DNA of 64,000 nucleotides from Rhabdornis inornatus. Its lineage: Eukaryota; Chordata; Aves; Passeriformes; Rhabdornithidae. The stretch's first letter is position 1; every line of letters begins with the position of its first letter. Of this stretch, positions 13,401 to 25,400 are shown one piece after another. The notes beneath the pieces were generated by a model. That model made no database searches, was not told where the DNA came from, and saw only the letters and a list, made by a program, of their open reading frames with translations. Where the stretch lies: contig VWZS01005932.1 in the NCBI GenBank assembly GCA_013397075.1, positions 322,570 through 386,569 of the forward strand, given 5' to 3'. The position numbers and the translations under genes are program-made.

Positions 13401-16400
13401 GATCTTTATGCTTGCAGCCAGTCTGAGCCCCTGTGATGCAGATCCCATCTCTTCTCTGTTCTGTCTGCACCCTCCTGCCCCTTCCTGCTGGTGGCTGTTG
13501 TTGGATTTCATTGCCAGCTGGCAGAGGGATGTTTTGGGGCTGCCCTTGCCTCTTGTGGCCTCTCCTCTGGATTTAGCCATATTTTCTGCCCCACTCCTCT
13601 CCTTGTGCTGAGGAGAGGGCAGCAGAGCTTTGGTAGAAGGTAAAATCACACAAACCAGCCCCTGCAGGTTCCCATGGCACCCAAGAATGGCCTTGGCTGT
13701 CCTGACTGAGAGGGATCAACCTCATTTCCAGGCTGGCATCTTCCAGCCTGCCTGTTCTCTCCATACAGAGCTTTGATAACTTTTCTTTCATCTGTCTGTT
13801 CATGTGCTTAAAGATTCACTGAAACAGGAGATAATTCATCCATGCAGACAGTTCCTCAGGCCTTCCACCAGATTGCTGCCAACCTCAGCTGCTTCCAGGC
13901 TCTCCAGGTGCTGGAGAGAAAACAACAGCTTACTGGAAATTATCTCTTTCTGGAGAAACTCCTCATCACTGTTAACTACTTGCTCTTCCCTCAGGTGCTG
14001 ACATTCTCCTTGTGAGCTGGGTTTTGATGTCCCTTTGTTTGAGATGATCTTTTTCCTGCTTGGAAGGAGGTGTCCAGCAGAGGTCCTGGGATGTTTTTTG
14101 GGAGGGGATGGCTCTCTGGCTTGGGCAGCCCTGCAGCCTCTGAGCCCTGATGCTCAGGGCAGCTGTCTGTGGCCACCTGATGTCCCTGGGGAGCTGTGCC
14201 AGTGGCAGCTCCTCCCTGGGGGCAGCTGGGAGTCCCCACAGGAGCTGGAGAAGCTCTCAGAGCTGCTTCCCACCGAGGCTCAGCCCCTCCACACCACTGC
14301 AGGAGCCTTGAATAGATTTGAAAACTAATTTGCTGCTCAGAGCATCAATAGAAGCACGTCACTTGTCCTTTCTGCTGCATTTAATGAGTTTCCAAGGTGC
14401 TGCAGCCAGTTCCAGAAGGCTGCCATCAAAGGATCTTGGCTTCCATCAGAAGCCTCATGCCCCTCAGCGCTCTGCTCTTCTCACGTCTCACATGTCTCTG
14501 ATGAATTCAAGGCAGAGCACATCGTATAATTTCTTGCAACCATCCTTTCCAGACTGTCTCTGCTTTTTTTCTCTGAATGTCTTGAGCACAGGGGATGGGA
14601 GAGAGGAAGGGCTCTTCCTGCAGTGTTCGCTGGAGCCCAGGAGAAATGTGGGTCATGCAGAACGTCCTGTCACTGCTGCTCTCCACAGGGACAACCCCCT
14701 CAGTTGTTCCCTCCTGGTGCTCACCACAACTGTTCCCTTCTGTTCATCATCCTGGAGCTGGCTTTGGGCATCCCAGCCTCAGCTGTCACCACCTCCATGT
14801 GGCTGAGGAGGGAGGGGACGTGCCAGTGGCAGCCAGGCACAGCCCTGCAGTGGCAGTTCCAAGGGACAGGTCATTAATCCTTAGCTGCATCTGCTGAGAT
14901 CAATAATTGGGGCTGTTGTTTTGTATAACCCAGCAGACCAACGTGGGCATTGCCTGACTGAAGTGGACAGGATTGCAGAGGAAGGAACACAAACCCCAGG
15001 TGCTGACATGTCAGTGAGGTTTCCCTAAGCCTTCAGCAGCTCCAGCCTGCCATACCCAATGAACCACAAGGGTTTTGGGTTTTCTCTGTTCCTGTCAGTG
15101 CAACAGGGAGGGTTGGAGAGAGTTTCTGGCTTCTGAACTCACAGGTTGCATCCCTGTGCTCAGAGGCTGCCCATGGGAGCCTGTGTGGGCTTCTCTGCAT
15201 GTTCCTCCTGTGCTTGTGGAAGCAGGTTGTGCCACATTTCCACACATTCTCTCTCCCCTAAATATGATTTTAGCTTGTTTGTGTGTCTTGCAACGAGCAG
15301 GAGCTCACCTGAGTTGTTTTCCAAATTAACACCCCGCTGGTTTTCCTTAACAAGGTGTTTTTCCAAGCTGAGAACAGTAACGATTCTGAGACTTTTTTAA
15401 AAATGCATTTTCTTCTCAGGTACTTCATATTGAAATCTGTCTTAATTTCAGTTCATCTAGTGTGTGAAAACACACGGTGAGGCATTATTAGTCCCTGAAG
15501 GAATAAAGACAGATGGAGCCCAAAATGGAATTTGCTTTATGATTAATTGAAACCTTCAAGAGTGCAGTGGAGTCAGGGCTTGGTCCTACCCTGGCAGCAC
15601 CTGGGGATCAATTCAGCTGGCATGAAGAGCTCAGGGGGACACACACAGATGTCACCTGGCAGTGCCAGCCCCGAGCTGTCCCCTCCTGGTGGGAGCTGTG
15701 GCTGGAGGAGGGTGGGGTGGTCCAGGTGTGGTTGGGGTGAGGGAGGGACGGTGGCAGTGTCAGGGATGTGTGGGATGATGTGTTTGGGTAATGAGCTGCT
15801 ATTTCTGCCTCCAGCCTCCCTGTGCTGGTGCCTCTGGTGTCCCTGCTCTGAGAGCTGAGCAGGGAAGAGGGGAACACTCTGAGGAATGCCCCAAAAAATT
15901 GGGAATGTGGAGGTGTGGGAGGGATGTGGGGTTTGGGCTCTGCTCTGGGATCCTGCTCCATGTTTCAGCATGGAGCACAGTTTCCTCAAAATTTCCTCAA
16001 ATTCCTCAAATTTCCACAAATCCTGCACAGTTTGCTCAGGTTTCCCATCCTTGCCTGTGAGAGGGAGGGGAGTAATGAAGAAACACCGGGTGGTTTTATC
16101 TGTGGTGGCTTCAGCATTAGTGGATATTTCTGGGTCTTTAGCCACTGACATTTCCAGCATTTTCTGCTGGATAGGAGGAGGCAAAGCTGCTGCAGAAAGC
16201 AGAGTTCTCCATCGTGTTTTGGGAGCAAGTCCTCCCTGTGCAAACTGGCTTTGCTGCTCGTGGTGGTGCTTTCATGGTCGGCATGAGCAGCTCTGGAGCT
16301 GGGGAGATGCAGCAAGTGAAGGCAAAGTTGTTTGTTTTTTTCTTTTTCTTTTTTTTCAAAGGCAAATCCAGATCTGTCCTGGAGCTATGTCAGTATTTCT

Positions 16401-19400
16401 GTTTGGAGAAGGCATGAAGGGGATGGTCAGGGGCAGGGAGATTCCAGATTTCCCACTTGGTGCTCAGTGCTGGTCTGGCACAGGCTGTGCTGCCGTGGTT
16501 GTGCCAAGAGAGGGCTGTGGGTGCCTCCCCCTGAGTGCTGGCAACAATTTAAGGAAGGATTTGCTGTGGGAAGTTGAAATTGGCTGTGGAGATCGTGGTT
16601 TAAGGTGTGGACATGGCCAGGGGCCGTGGCTGTGTGTGCTGGGCAGGTGTGTGTGCCCCGAACTGGTCTGACTGGGACAAACTGGGTAACAAACAGCATC
16701 CGTGGGTCCCTCAGCTGGGAAAAAGATACAGATGCAACCAGGACAATCTCTGCACCTTCCTGTGGTGCAGGAACAGCCCTCCCAGTTAGGAAGGTGATTG
16801 GGACCTTGCTAATTGTCCTGATGAGTGGGAGCACTGCTGGAAATGAGCTGATCCTGCAGATCTGAGCTAACTCCTGGGACGTCATACCCAGCACCTCCCC
16901 AAACATCCAGTGTTCACTCACTCTGACAAGTCCAGTTTGATTTTTGTTATCCCTGAGCTCCCCCAGGATGGCAGCAGGTTTGCTGGGGTGGATTTTGTGC
17001 AGGGGGAAGGCTCTGTGGCTGAGCTCTCTTTGCAGGACCTGGCCAGAAGTCGTGGACAGACACTCTAGGGCTGCTATGGATTTTCTTTTCTTCCCTGGGG
17101 GCTCTGGGGATTGCAGATCAGCGGATTGTGGATTAGCAGATCAGGAAGTAGAAATGCATTTTTCATTCTTGTGTTGCACACTAATGAACTGACAAATTTA
17201 ATTTCTTTAAATCCAGCTATTTCAGCTGGAATTGGCTAAGTTGCCTTCTGTCTCTTCTGGTAGCTGGAGAATGGCTGAATGCTGATATCTCTGGGGTCAC
17301 ACCATCCACATTCATGTCTTTGTCTTTATCCTGTGGCTGTTGCAGAGGTGCAGAGGGCTCTCCAGGAAGAGCCCATCCCTCGTGGGTGTTTGCAGAGTGG
17401 AGCAGGGCGTGCAGCTCTCTGCAGCCACCTCTGCCTGTGCCAGTGCAAGGAGAGGGGCTCAGCCTCAGGGAGCGGGGCTGGCACCAGCCTGGGGGCTCCA
17501 GCTTGGGACTCTGAGTCCCCTGGTGGCAGCTCAGGTGTCTCTACCTGTTAAACCCAGTGCCCTGGCTCTGCCAGTGCCTCCATGGCACAGCTCAGAGCGT
17601 TTGCCCAGCTCCAGGTGCCTCCATGGCACAGCACACAGGGTTTGCCCAGCTCCAGGTGCCTCCATGGCACAGCTCAGAGCGTTTCCCCAGCTCCAGGTGC
17701 CTCCATGGCACAGCTCAGAGCGTTTCCCCAGCTCCAGGTGCCTCCATGGCACAGCTCAGAGCGTTTCCCCAGCTCCAGGTGCCTCCATGGCACAGCTCAG
17801 AGCGTTTCCCCAGCTCCAGGTGCCTCCATGGCACAGCTCAGAGCGTTTCCCCAGCTCCAGGTGCCTCCATGGCACAGCTCAGAGCGTTTCCCCAGCTCCA
17901 GGTGCCTCCATGGCACAGCTCAGAGCGTTTCCCCAGCTCCAGGTGCCTCCATGGCACAGCTCAGAGCGTTTCCCCAGCTCCAGGTGCCTCCATGGCACAG
18001 CTCAGAGCGTTTCCCCAGCTCCAGGTGCCTCCATGGCACAGCTCAGAGCGTTTCCCCAGCTCCAGGTGCCTCCATGGCACAGCTCAGAGCGTTTCCCCAG
18101 CTCCAGGTGCCTCCATGGCACAGCTCAGAGCGTTTCCCCAGCTCCAGGTGCCTCCATGGCACAGCTCAGAGCGTTTCCCCAGCTCCAGGTGCCTCCATGG
18201 CACAGCACAGAGCGTTTCCCCAGCTCCAGGTGCCTCCATGGCACAGCTCAGAGTGTTTGCCCAGCTCCAGGTGCCTCCATGGCACAGCACAGAGTGTTTT
18301 CCCAGCTCCAGGTGCGAGCTGTGCTTGGCTTACATCTGGAATCAGAATATCCTGAGTTTAAGGGACTCACTGGGATCATCCAGTCAAACACCCGGCCCTG
18401 CCCAGACACCCCAAAATCCCCCAGAGCATCCCTGGAGCGCTGCCCAACCTCTCCTGGAGCTGTGGCAGCCTCGGGGCCGTGCCCATTCCCTGCGCAGCCT
18501 GGGAACCTTTCCCTGCTCTCCATCCCAAAGCTCCCCCTGGAGCCGTTCCCTCCTTCCCTGAGCTGTGCCCTGAGCTCCTGTGCTGCAGCTGAACCAGCCC
18601 AGTGCCCTCAGCCGCTCCTGGGTGGCCCCAGCCCCGGCTCCTCCTCTGCTCACTCTGGAGCCGCTTTGGGTCTCTCTGATGTTGTGGCACCCAAAACTGT
18701 CTCAGAACTCAAGGTGAGGACACTCCAGTGCAGAGCAGGACAATCCCCTCCCTTGCCTGGTGATGCTGGGCCTGATGCCCCCCAAAAAAGAGGAAATAAA
18801 AATTGAATAGATTTTTATTTTTATTGCATCCCTCCATGGGGAGCATCCTGGTTCCTGGGGCAGCCCCTCCACTGTCACAGCTGGCATTTGGGGGGCACTG
18901 GTGGCTGTGCAGCGGGTTCCATGTGCCTCTCCTCCAGCTGCACTGCTCCCCAGGGCTGAGGCAGCACCTCCCTACCCAAAAGCTGTGCCAGGGACAGCAG
19001 AGAGCAGCAAAAGGCGTTTGTGTGGTTCAAAGGCTGACGGCTGCGCTGTGGGACCCCGGAGGCGAGGGAAGAGCACATCCATCATTACCCAGTCACCACT
19101 CGCAGCTTTCAATGAGGACTAAACAAAACGGCCCTGCCTTTGCAGAGCAGGCTTTATTCCTGCGCTCTGGGATGCTGAAAGTGGGTCTGGAAGGCGGGGG
19201 CCTCTCAGCAGAAGCCAGCAGAGCCGTGGGCCAGCCCCTGCTGGCAGAGCAGAGCTGGGACATCCATCACTCCCTGTGACTGATGGACGGGTTTGGGGCT
19301 GTGCCTATAATATCTTGATTAACAATTAACACGATGGAACCGGGAAATACATCTCGTTCCTCACCCCAAGCCGACAGGTGAGGATGGATATATGTTGCCT

Positions 19401-22400
19401 GGTTGATTGCTGTGCCTTATTAGAGCCTATTTAGGGTTGATTGAAAAGCAGAGGCTTTGTGTGAGGAGAGACCTTTAATCTCCTGGCAGAGCCAAGTGTG
19501 TTTCCCATCAGGAAGCGTTCCTTCTCTGCTGCTTATCTCTAACCCCTGCTTTAAACTTGAGCCTGGTGGAGACCAAAAGAAAGGCAGGATCAAAACAAAA
19601 ATAATTGGGATCGCTGCCTTCTGTGGGCAGCCTGAACCCGTTATTCCTACTTATCAGCTAGTTATTCCTGTAGAACTCTTGCAAGAGACAATTCAGCAGT
19701 TGCAGCATCTCCTTGATGAAAAGCACTCCAATGAAATAACCATGGCAACAGTTGCTGAGGGCTGGCGTGGCGAGGGACAGGGATGTGCTCTCACATCTCC
19801 AAAGGACTCTGGGCCCAAATTCCCTGCCAAATGGCACTGCTGAGCACCAGGAATGGTGCACACAGAGCTCTGTGTGCTGGCTGTGGTCCTGGTGCGGTCC
19901 CAGCTTGTCCCACTGGACCCAGTTTGAAGTCACATTGTGTTGATTGTGGGCATCTTCCCCTCCAGATGGAAGGGGAGCTCTGAACCTGGGAGCTGAGAGG
20001 ACACTCAATCAGGAAGGAAAGGCCAAGGAGGGGACCTCAGAGAGGGACATTCCAAAGCCACAGAGGATTTCCCAGATTTTGGATGCTCTGGGAAAGGCTG
20101 TGTCTCTCTGCTGGCGGTGCCAGAGACTGGTATGGATAATAAACACTTGACACGTCTAATTTCAGAGCAGCTTCTTTTTAAACCAGCTCAAATTAGTGTT
20201 CAGTGCTCTGCAGGAGAGGTGACAGAGGCACATGGTGGAGTTTGGGCATTTGCCTTGAAGAGTTGGCCCTTGGGGCATGGCAGAGCCTGGAGGGTTTGTG
20301 CCAAGGGTCCCTCACCCCTGGCTCATGCTCTCCCCTTGCCCAGGGCTCTTCTCAGTGCTCACTGTTAGGACCACCCATGTCCCACTGCTCTCCAAATGCT
20401 CTGCTCATCATCTTGGCTTATTTTATGGGATGAAGGCCTCTCAAGTAGCTTTGTGGGCAAGGTGGTGTTTTTTTTAGGCACTATTCTCTCCTTGTTGTCT
20501 TCCTTAATTAGACATTGATAAGCCTGGAAAGTAAAAGAAGGAGAGTTCAGCAGAAGAAAAGAGGAGCCTGCTGAAAAGCAGCATTTGTACAGATTTCTGA
20601 GAAAAGGGCAATAAATACTCCACCTCTGCTTAATAATAATAATAGGCAGATTAAGTATCTCTAAAAATATAAAATAACGTGGGCCTGTTTGGAATAGTCA
20701 ACATCCTTATCAGCCTGCTGCCATCTCTGCAAACAAGTTTCACTAGAGATTCTGGGCATGATTTTCAATGGCTCAGAGCAGCTGTAGCTTCTTTGACTTC
20801 AGTGAAAAGTCTGAGTGCTTGGCACGGCAGCAAACCAAGCCTCTTCCTTTCTGCTTCAAATTGGGGCTTGATTCTAAGTGAGATGAATTTTCTCCTCCTG
20901 ATAATTCTGTGCATCTGAAGTGATTACAGCTCTGCGTGAGTGCTCTTTTAGGAGATTTCAATGCAGCGTTTTCTTCCGTCTTAAAAAGGTTCCTTCAAGC
21001 CTTATGATGCCGGAGATGGGGGGGAAAAAATAAATCCTGGTGGAAGCCGTTACATCTTCCTATGCAGATGAGAGATTAAAACTTGTATTTTTATAAAACA
21101 CTCACGGGGCTAAATCGGAAAAGTTCTGTTGAGGCGAGTGGGTTTTGGCTGGTGGGAATGTGCTGCTAAATTCTTATCTGGCAATGGGGGGGCAGAGCAG
21201 GGAGTGGTATTATTTGGAGTTCTTAGAGAGTGAGCTTTAATGTTTGCTTAACTCCACTAAAAATAGACGCCACCCTCTTTTCCTAATAGGCGGCATTTGT
21301 CACACTTGATTCATTTCCTCTCCCAAACTGAGCTGCTCCATGAATATTCATCTCTACTCCCCAGGAATCTGCCTGTCCTCACGAGTTGTACTCTCGAGTG
21401 AAACCTTCCAGGGCTCCCCAGGAATACCTGGTGGGATCCATGCAGCATGGATTCCTGCCATGGATTGCTCTGAGCAATGATTGCTCCTTATCCCTCTCCG
21501 GGAGACCCTGAACGAGTCTCCCGTTCCTGTTGTCATAGCAGCGCAGCATCGCCCGTAGCAAAGTCTCCGTTTGCTAATTGTGAGATGGGAGGATCACTTC
21601 GGCAGTTTTTCTAGTGGGGATTAGGCCAAAAGGTCCCTTCTGAACCGTGCTGAATGCGGTTTCCTTCAGAAGACACAAAAACTTGGTAGTTAGAGATGTC
21701 TGACGAGCGAAGCTTTGCACAGCAGAGGCAGAGCAGTCCTTACAGAGCTCTTCCATTCATGCTCTGCCACTGCTTAAAGCAGAAATGCCAAAGGAGGATG
21801 TAAAATGGTTGATTCCTCATTAAAGAAGTCTGGCAATGCCTCAGACCTTCTAAACTCGGCGGTCCAGAGCAGGTGGAAGGTCCCTACTCCTGCCACTTGC
21901 TGCTGGAATGGGAGAAATCTGAGAAATTTGAGAAATCTGAGAAATCTGCTCCTGCCTGCTGAGTGTTGGGGAAGCAGGGCTCAGTTCCTTCTCAGCACCA
22001 CCAAGGAGGTTTTCAGGCATGTGCTAGAAGAGTTTTACAGGTCTGCTCTGGCGTTGTGGGTGAGAAATGTGCACAGCAGAAGGAATGATCTCATCACACC
22101 TTTCCCCCTGCGAGCCCAGGAGCGGCTGTGATGTGGCCAGGGTTGGTTAAAGAGGGCACAAGAGGCAGAGGAGTGATTTATCAGCCAGGATAAATAATTA
22201 ACTGGTTAACAGTTACTTAGTTGGTTAATTAGTTAACAGGATAAATTAATGAACTGTTAACTGGTGGGACCCGTGCAAGGCTCAGCATCCCTGTCCTGGC
22301 ATGGAGCAGCAGTGTGGGGTTTGCCTGGAGTGGCTGTGTCACCCCCAGGGACCCTGTGTCATCCCTGGCTCATCTGTGGGCTCGCTGCTGCCTCAGCATG

Positions 22401-25400
22401 GAGGCAGGAGGGGTTGCAAACTGTTCCCATGTTCCAGGGGATGGGGATCAGCTCTGCCTCTTCCCAGGGCCCTACTTTTGGAATGCAGGGGGCAGATCTG
22501 TCCCCTGGGCCTCTCACTGGGTTTATTCCACAGTGCTGAAATGCAGCCAGGATAATCCCTGACCTAAACGTGGGCAGGAGTGGTGTTTGCAGAGAATAAA
22601 AAGAGACAAATCCTCACCCACCTCAGTCTCAGCCCCAAAATTAAAAACTTCCCTGGCCAAGTCCTGCAAAATGAGTTTTTGTTGTTTGTGCAGTGAGGAG
22701 CCAGGTTTTTAAAGGCTGGCTTTCAATTTTACAGCCGTTTATTATAGGCATGAATAATTGCTGGCACGGTGCTACCACTGCTGTTGTTTCCTCTTAAGGT
22801 TGGGCCAATTACATGTGTAAGCCCTTGATTTACAAGCAAAAGCAGAACTAAAGTAGCTTTGTGGCCTACATTTGAAGAATGAGTGATGTGCCCACGGTCA
22901 GCTGTGGGTTCCCAAATTTGTGCTGTGAACACAGAGGTCCGTGGCCATGAATGCGTGGCCCAGATTGTGCAAGGCATTGTGTGACCAAGCTGTCACAGCA
23001 CAGCGTGAAGGACATGAGCAGGGAGCAGTGTGTGAGGCCTGGGAACCTGCCCAGACTCATCCCATGGAGTGCTGAAGGATTGTGCTGCATTTGGGGAATT
23101 CACAGCCAACACACAGAAAAGAGAGGGAACTGGAACTGAACGGAACATTTCTGCAAGATGGACTTTAACAAAGGCTGTCCAAGTTTCCCAGCATGAGAAC
23201 TGGTCTGTCTCCAGCTCCTGCTGTCCAATCAGCCCTACTGGGAGAGGAGAATCCCAGAATGGGATTAAAGCTCATCCCGTCCCACCCCCTGCCATGGCAG
23301 GGACACCTTCCACCATCCCAGGCTGCTCCAACCCCAATGTCCAGCCTGGCCTTGGGCACTGCCAGGGATCCAGGGGCAGCCACAGCTGCTCTGGGCACCC
23401 TGTGCCAGGGTCTCATTTTCCTCCCAATATCCCATGTAACCCTGCCCCTGTCAGCGTGGAGCCATTCCCCCTTCTCCTGTCCTCCATCCCTTATCCGAAG
23501 TCCCTCTCCAGTTCTCCAGAATGGAGAATTCCATTCTCCACTCCACCTCCTTCAGCCTGTCTCCAGAGCAGAGGTGAATCCATGGAATAGCTGCTATCCG
23601 TTGTGGAACTTAAAAATAGCTGATTGAGATCAAACACAGAATTTTTTTCTTGCTCTTGCATAACAGCTAGAGAATGGGAAGGAGGTGGGTCAGTGTGATG
23701 ATCATTCTCCATGGGGTGATGGTTTCCAGGTCAACTGCTGTGACCTGGACTCTGCATTGCCAGCGTGGGGAAGGTGTCACCGTGCTGTGCTGATGCCACT
23801 GGGTGCCACCAGCCGTGGGGTGAGGTGGGGAGCCAGCCCAGCTGAGGGGGGGTGAGGAGCTGTGCTCATCCCCCCTGGCCTGCTGTCCTTGCTGCTGGGG
23901 GAGCAGGAAGGGCAGGATGTGAGGAAGGGCAGGAGCAGGCAGGATGTTTGTGGACGCTGATGTCATTGTCACAAATCAGTCGTGGATGTTGTCAGTGGAG
24001 GCCAGCGTGTCACACGCCAGGGGCTGGCCAGAGGAGCATGAGGCACTCGTGTCCTTGCTCATCACACAGCAGGTGACAGCTCAGCCCAGGATCAGTCTCA
24101 GTCCTGGTAAAGCTCAGCTCAGAGGTGCTCTGCCCCAGCCCAGCACAGGCTGCTCCCACGTGGAGTCACAGCCATCCGTGTGTGCAGGAAGCACTGGTGC
24201 AGGACCGTGATTTCTGCAGGGATTTCCTGAAGCTGCTGAAGGCAGAGACATCCCCAGGTCCCCCAGGGCTGGCAGACCCCATGGTGTGCCCCGTGCCCCT
24301 GGCACACCCCGTGGGCAGCAGAGCCATGGGGAGGCACAGCCAGATTTGTTTACGGGGCTGCAGCCGGCCGGGCTTTCACATCCCAGCAATTCCTGGCAAG
24401 CCTTGGCTCCTCCTGCGCCTTCACAGCCCATGTGTGAGCTCCTGGTGGTGTCACCTCCCCGTCCTCTCCTCGCAGAGTCTAGCAGTGGGAAGTGATCATC
24501 ACAACTCACATTTGCCTGGCGTGTGTCTTTCCACAGTTGCAGAGTGTGGAATGAATTGAACTCCCTTCCTCCTTCACCTTCCCATCCAAGCTGTTCCTGG
24601 GTGCAGCAGCTCAGCTCAGCTCAGCTCAGCTCAGCTCAGCTCAGCTCAGCTCAGCTCAGCTCCCACAGCCACTCTCAGCTCTCAGAGCTTCCTTCTGCTC
24701 TGGGGATGGAGCCCTCCTCCCTGCCTGCCACAACCTGCCTGCGTGCTCTCCCTTGCAGAGATGTTGTTTTGGGCTTTTCCTAACCCTTTCCTGCCCAGGC
24801 TGAGGCTCTCTGTCCACTCCCTCCTCCTCTGTGGCAAAGGAGGGCTTTTTATCTTTACCTTCAGGGTCATTAAATCTTAATTAGCACGTTGGCTTTCTTT
24901 GTCAAGGTATCTGCTCTCTCCATCCATCAGTGATGTAGGGCACACTGCTGACATTCTCTTCTTCCTGCATAATTATCTTATTCCACTGCATCTTTTATGC
25001 AGAATTTTCCCTTTTGGAAGTGCTCCTCTCCCTGCTCCCACTCTTGCTGAGCACCCAGTTCAGCTCTGGTACCTGCCATGGCTTTGTTGCTCACACCTGC
25101 ATATGAATTCTTTGCATTATTCCCATCTTTTATTAACTACCTTGATCATTTTGGCTCTTTGAGAGCTTGATTCAGGCATTTGTAGGCGTTTCCCTCACCC
25201 TCTGTCTGAAGAGGACATCTGTGTCACCCAGCTTCAGTGTTCCTACATGAGTGTCCACCTGAGCTGGATATCCAGGCTCCCTCTCCAGCCAGGGACAGGG
25301 AATTCTCCTGCTGGCAAATCATTCCAGCTAAGGCAGGAGTCAAAGGCAGCCCCATCCCCCACGAGACAACGATTCTTTTCTGCTGACCTTGAATTCCTCA

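Larger units (their letters stand above)
18791..23247 (+). other. SIL1 intron sequence with AT-rich blocks
   Basis: Unique sequence. AT-rich, repeat-free blocks lie at 19290-19450 and 20480-21350. A 9-bp GAGAAATCT repeat (four copies) is at 21912-21948, and a cluster of GTTAAC/GTTAAT words at 22196-22265. No exon is recognised. Confidence 0.6.

Noticed and set aside
17340..18806. Very long + strand open frame of 488 codons and two further overlapping long frames
   Set aside because: They are produced by the 41-bp stop-free repeat read in three phases, and the flanks are CR1 and unique intron. No start context, splice partner or family similarity.
24607..24662. GAGCT/CAGCT pentamers as an immunoglobulin switch-like region
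   Set aside because: Only eleven perfect copies inside a SIL1 intron with no immunoglobulin genes nearby; an ordinary microsatellite.
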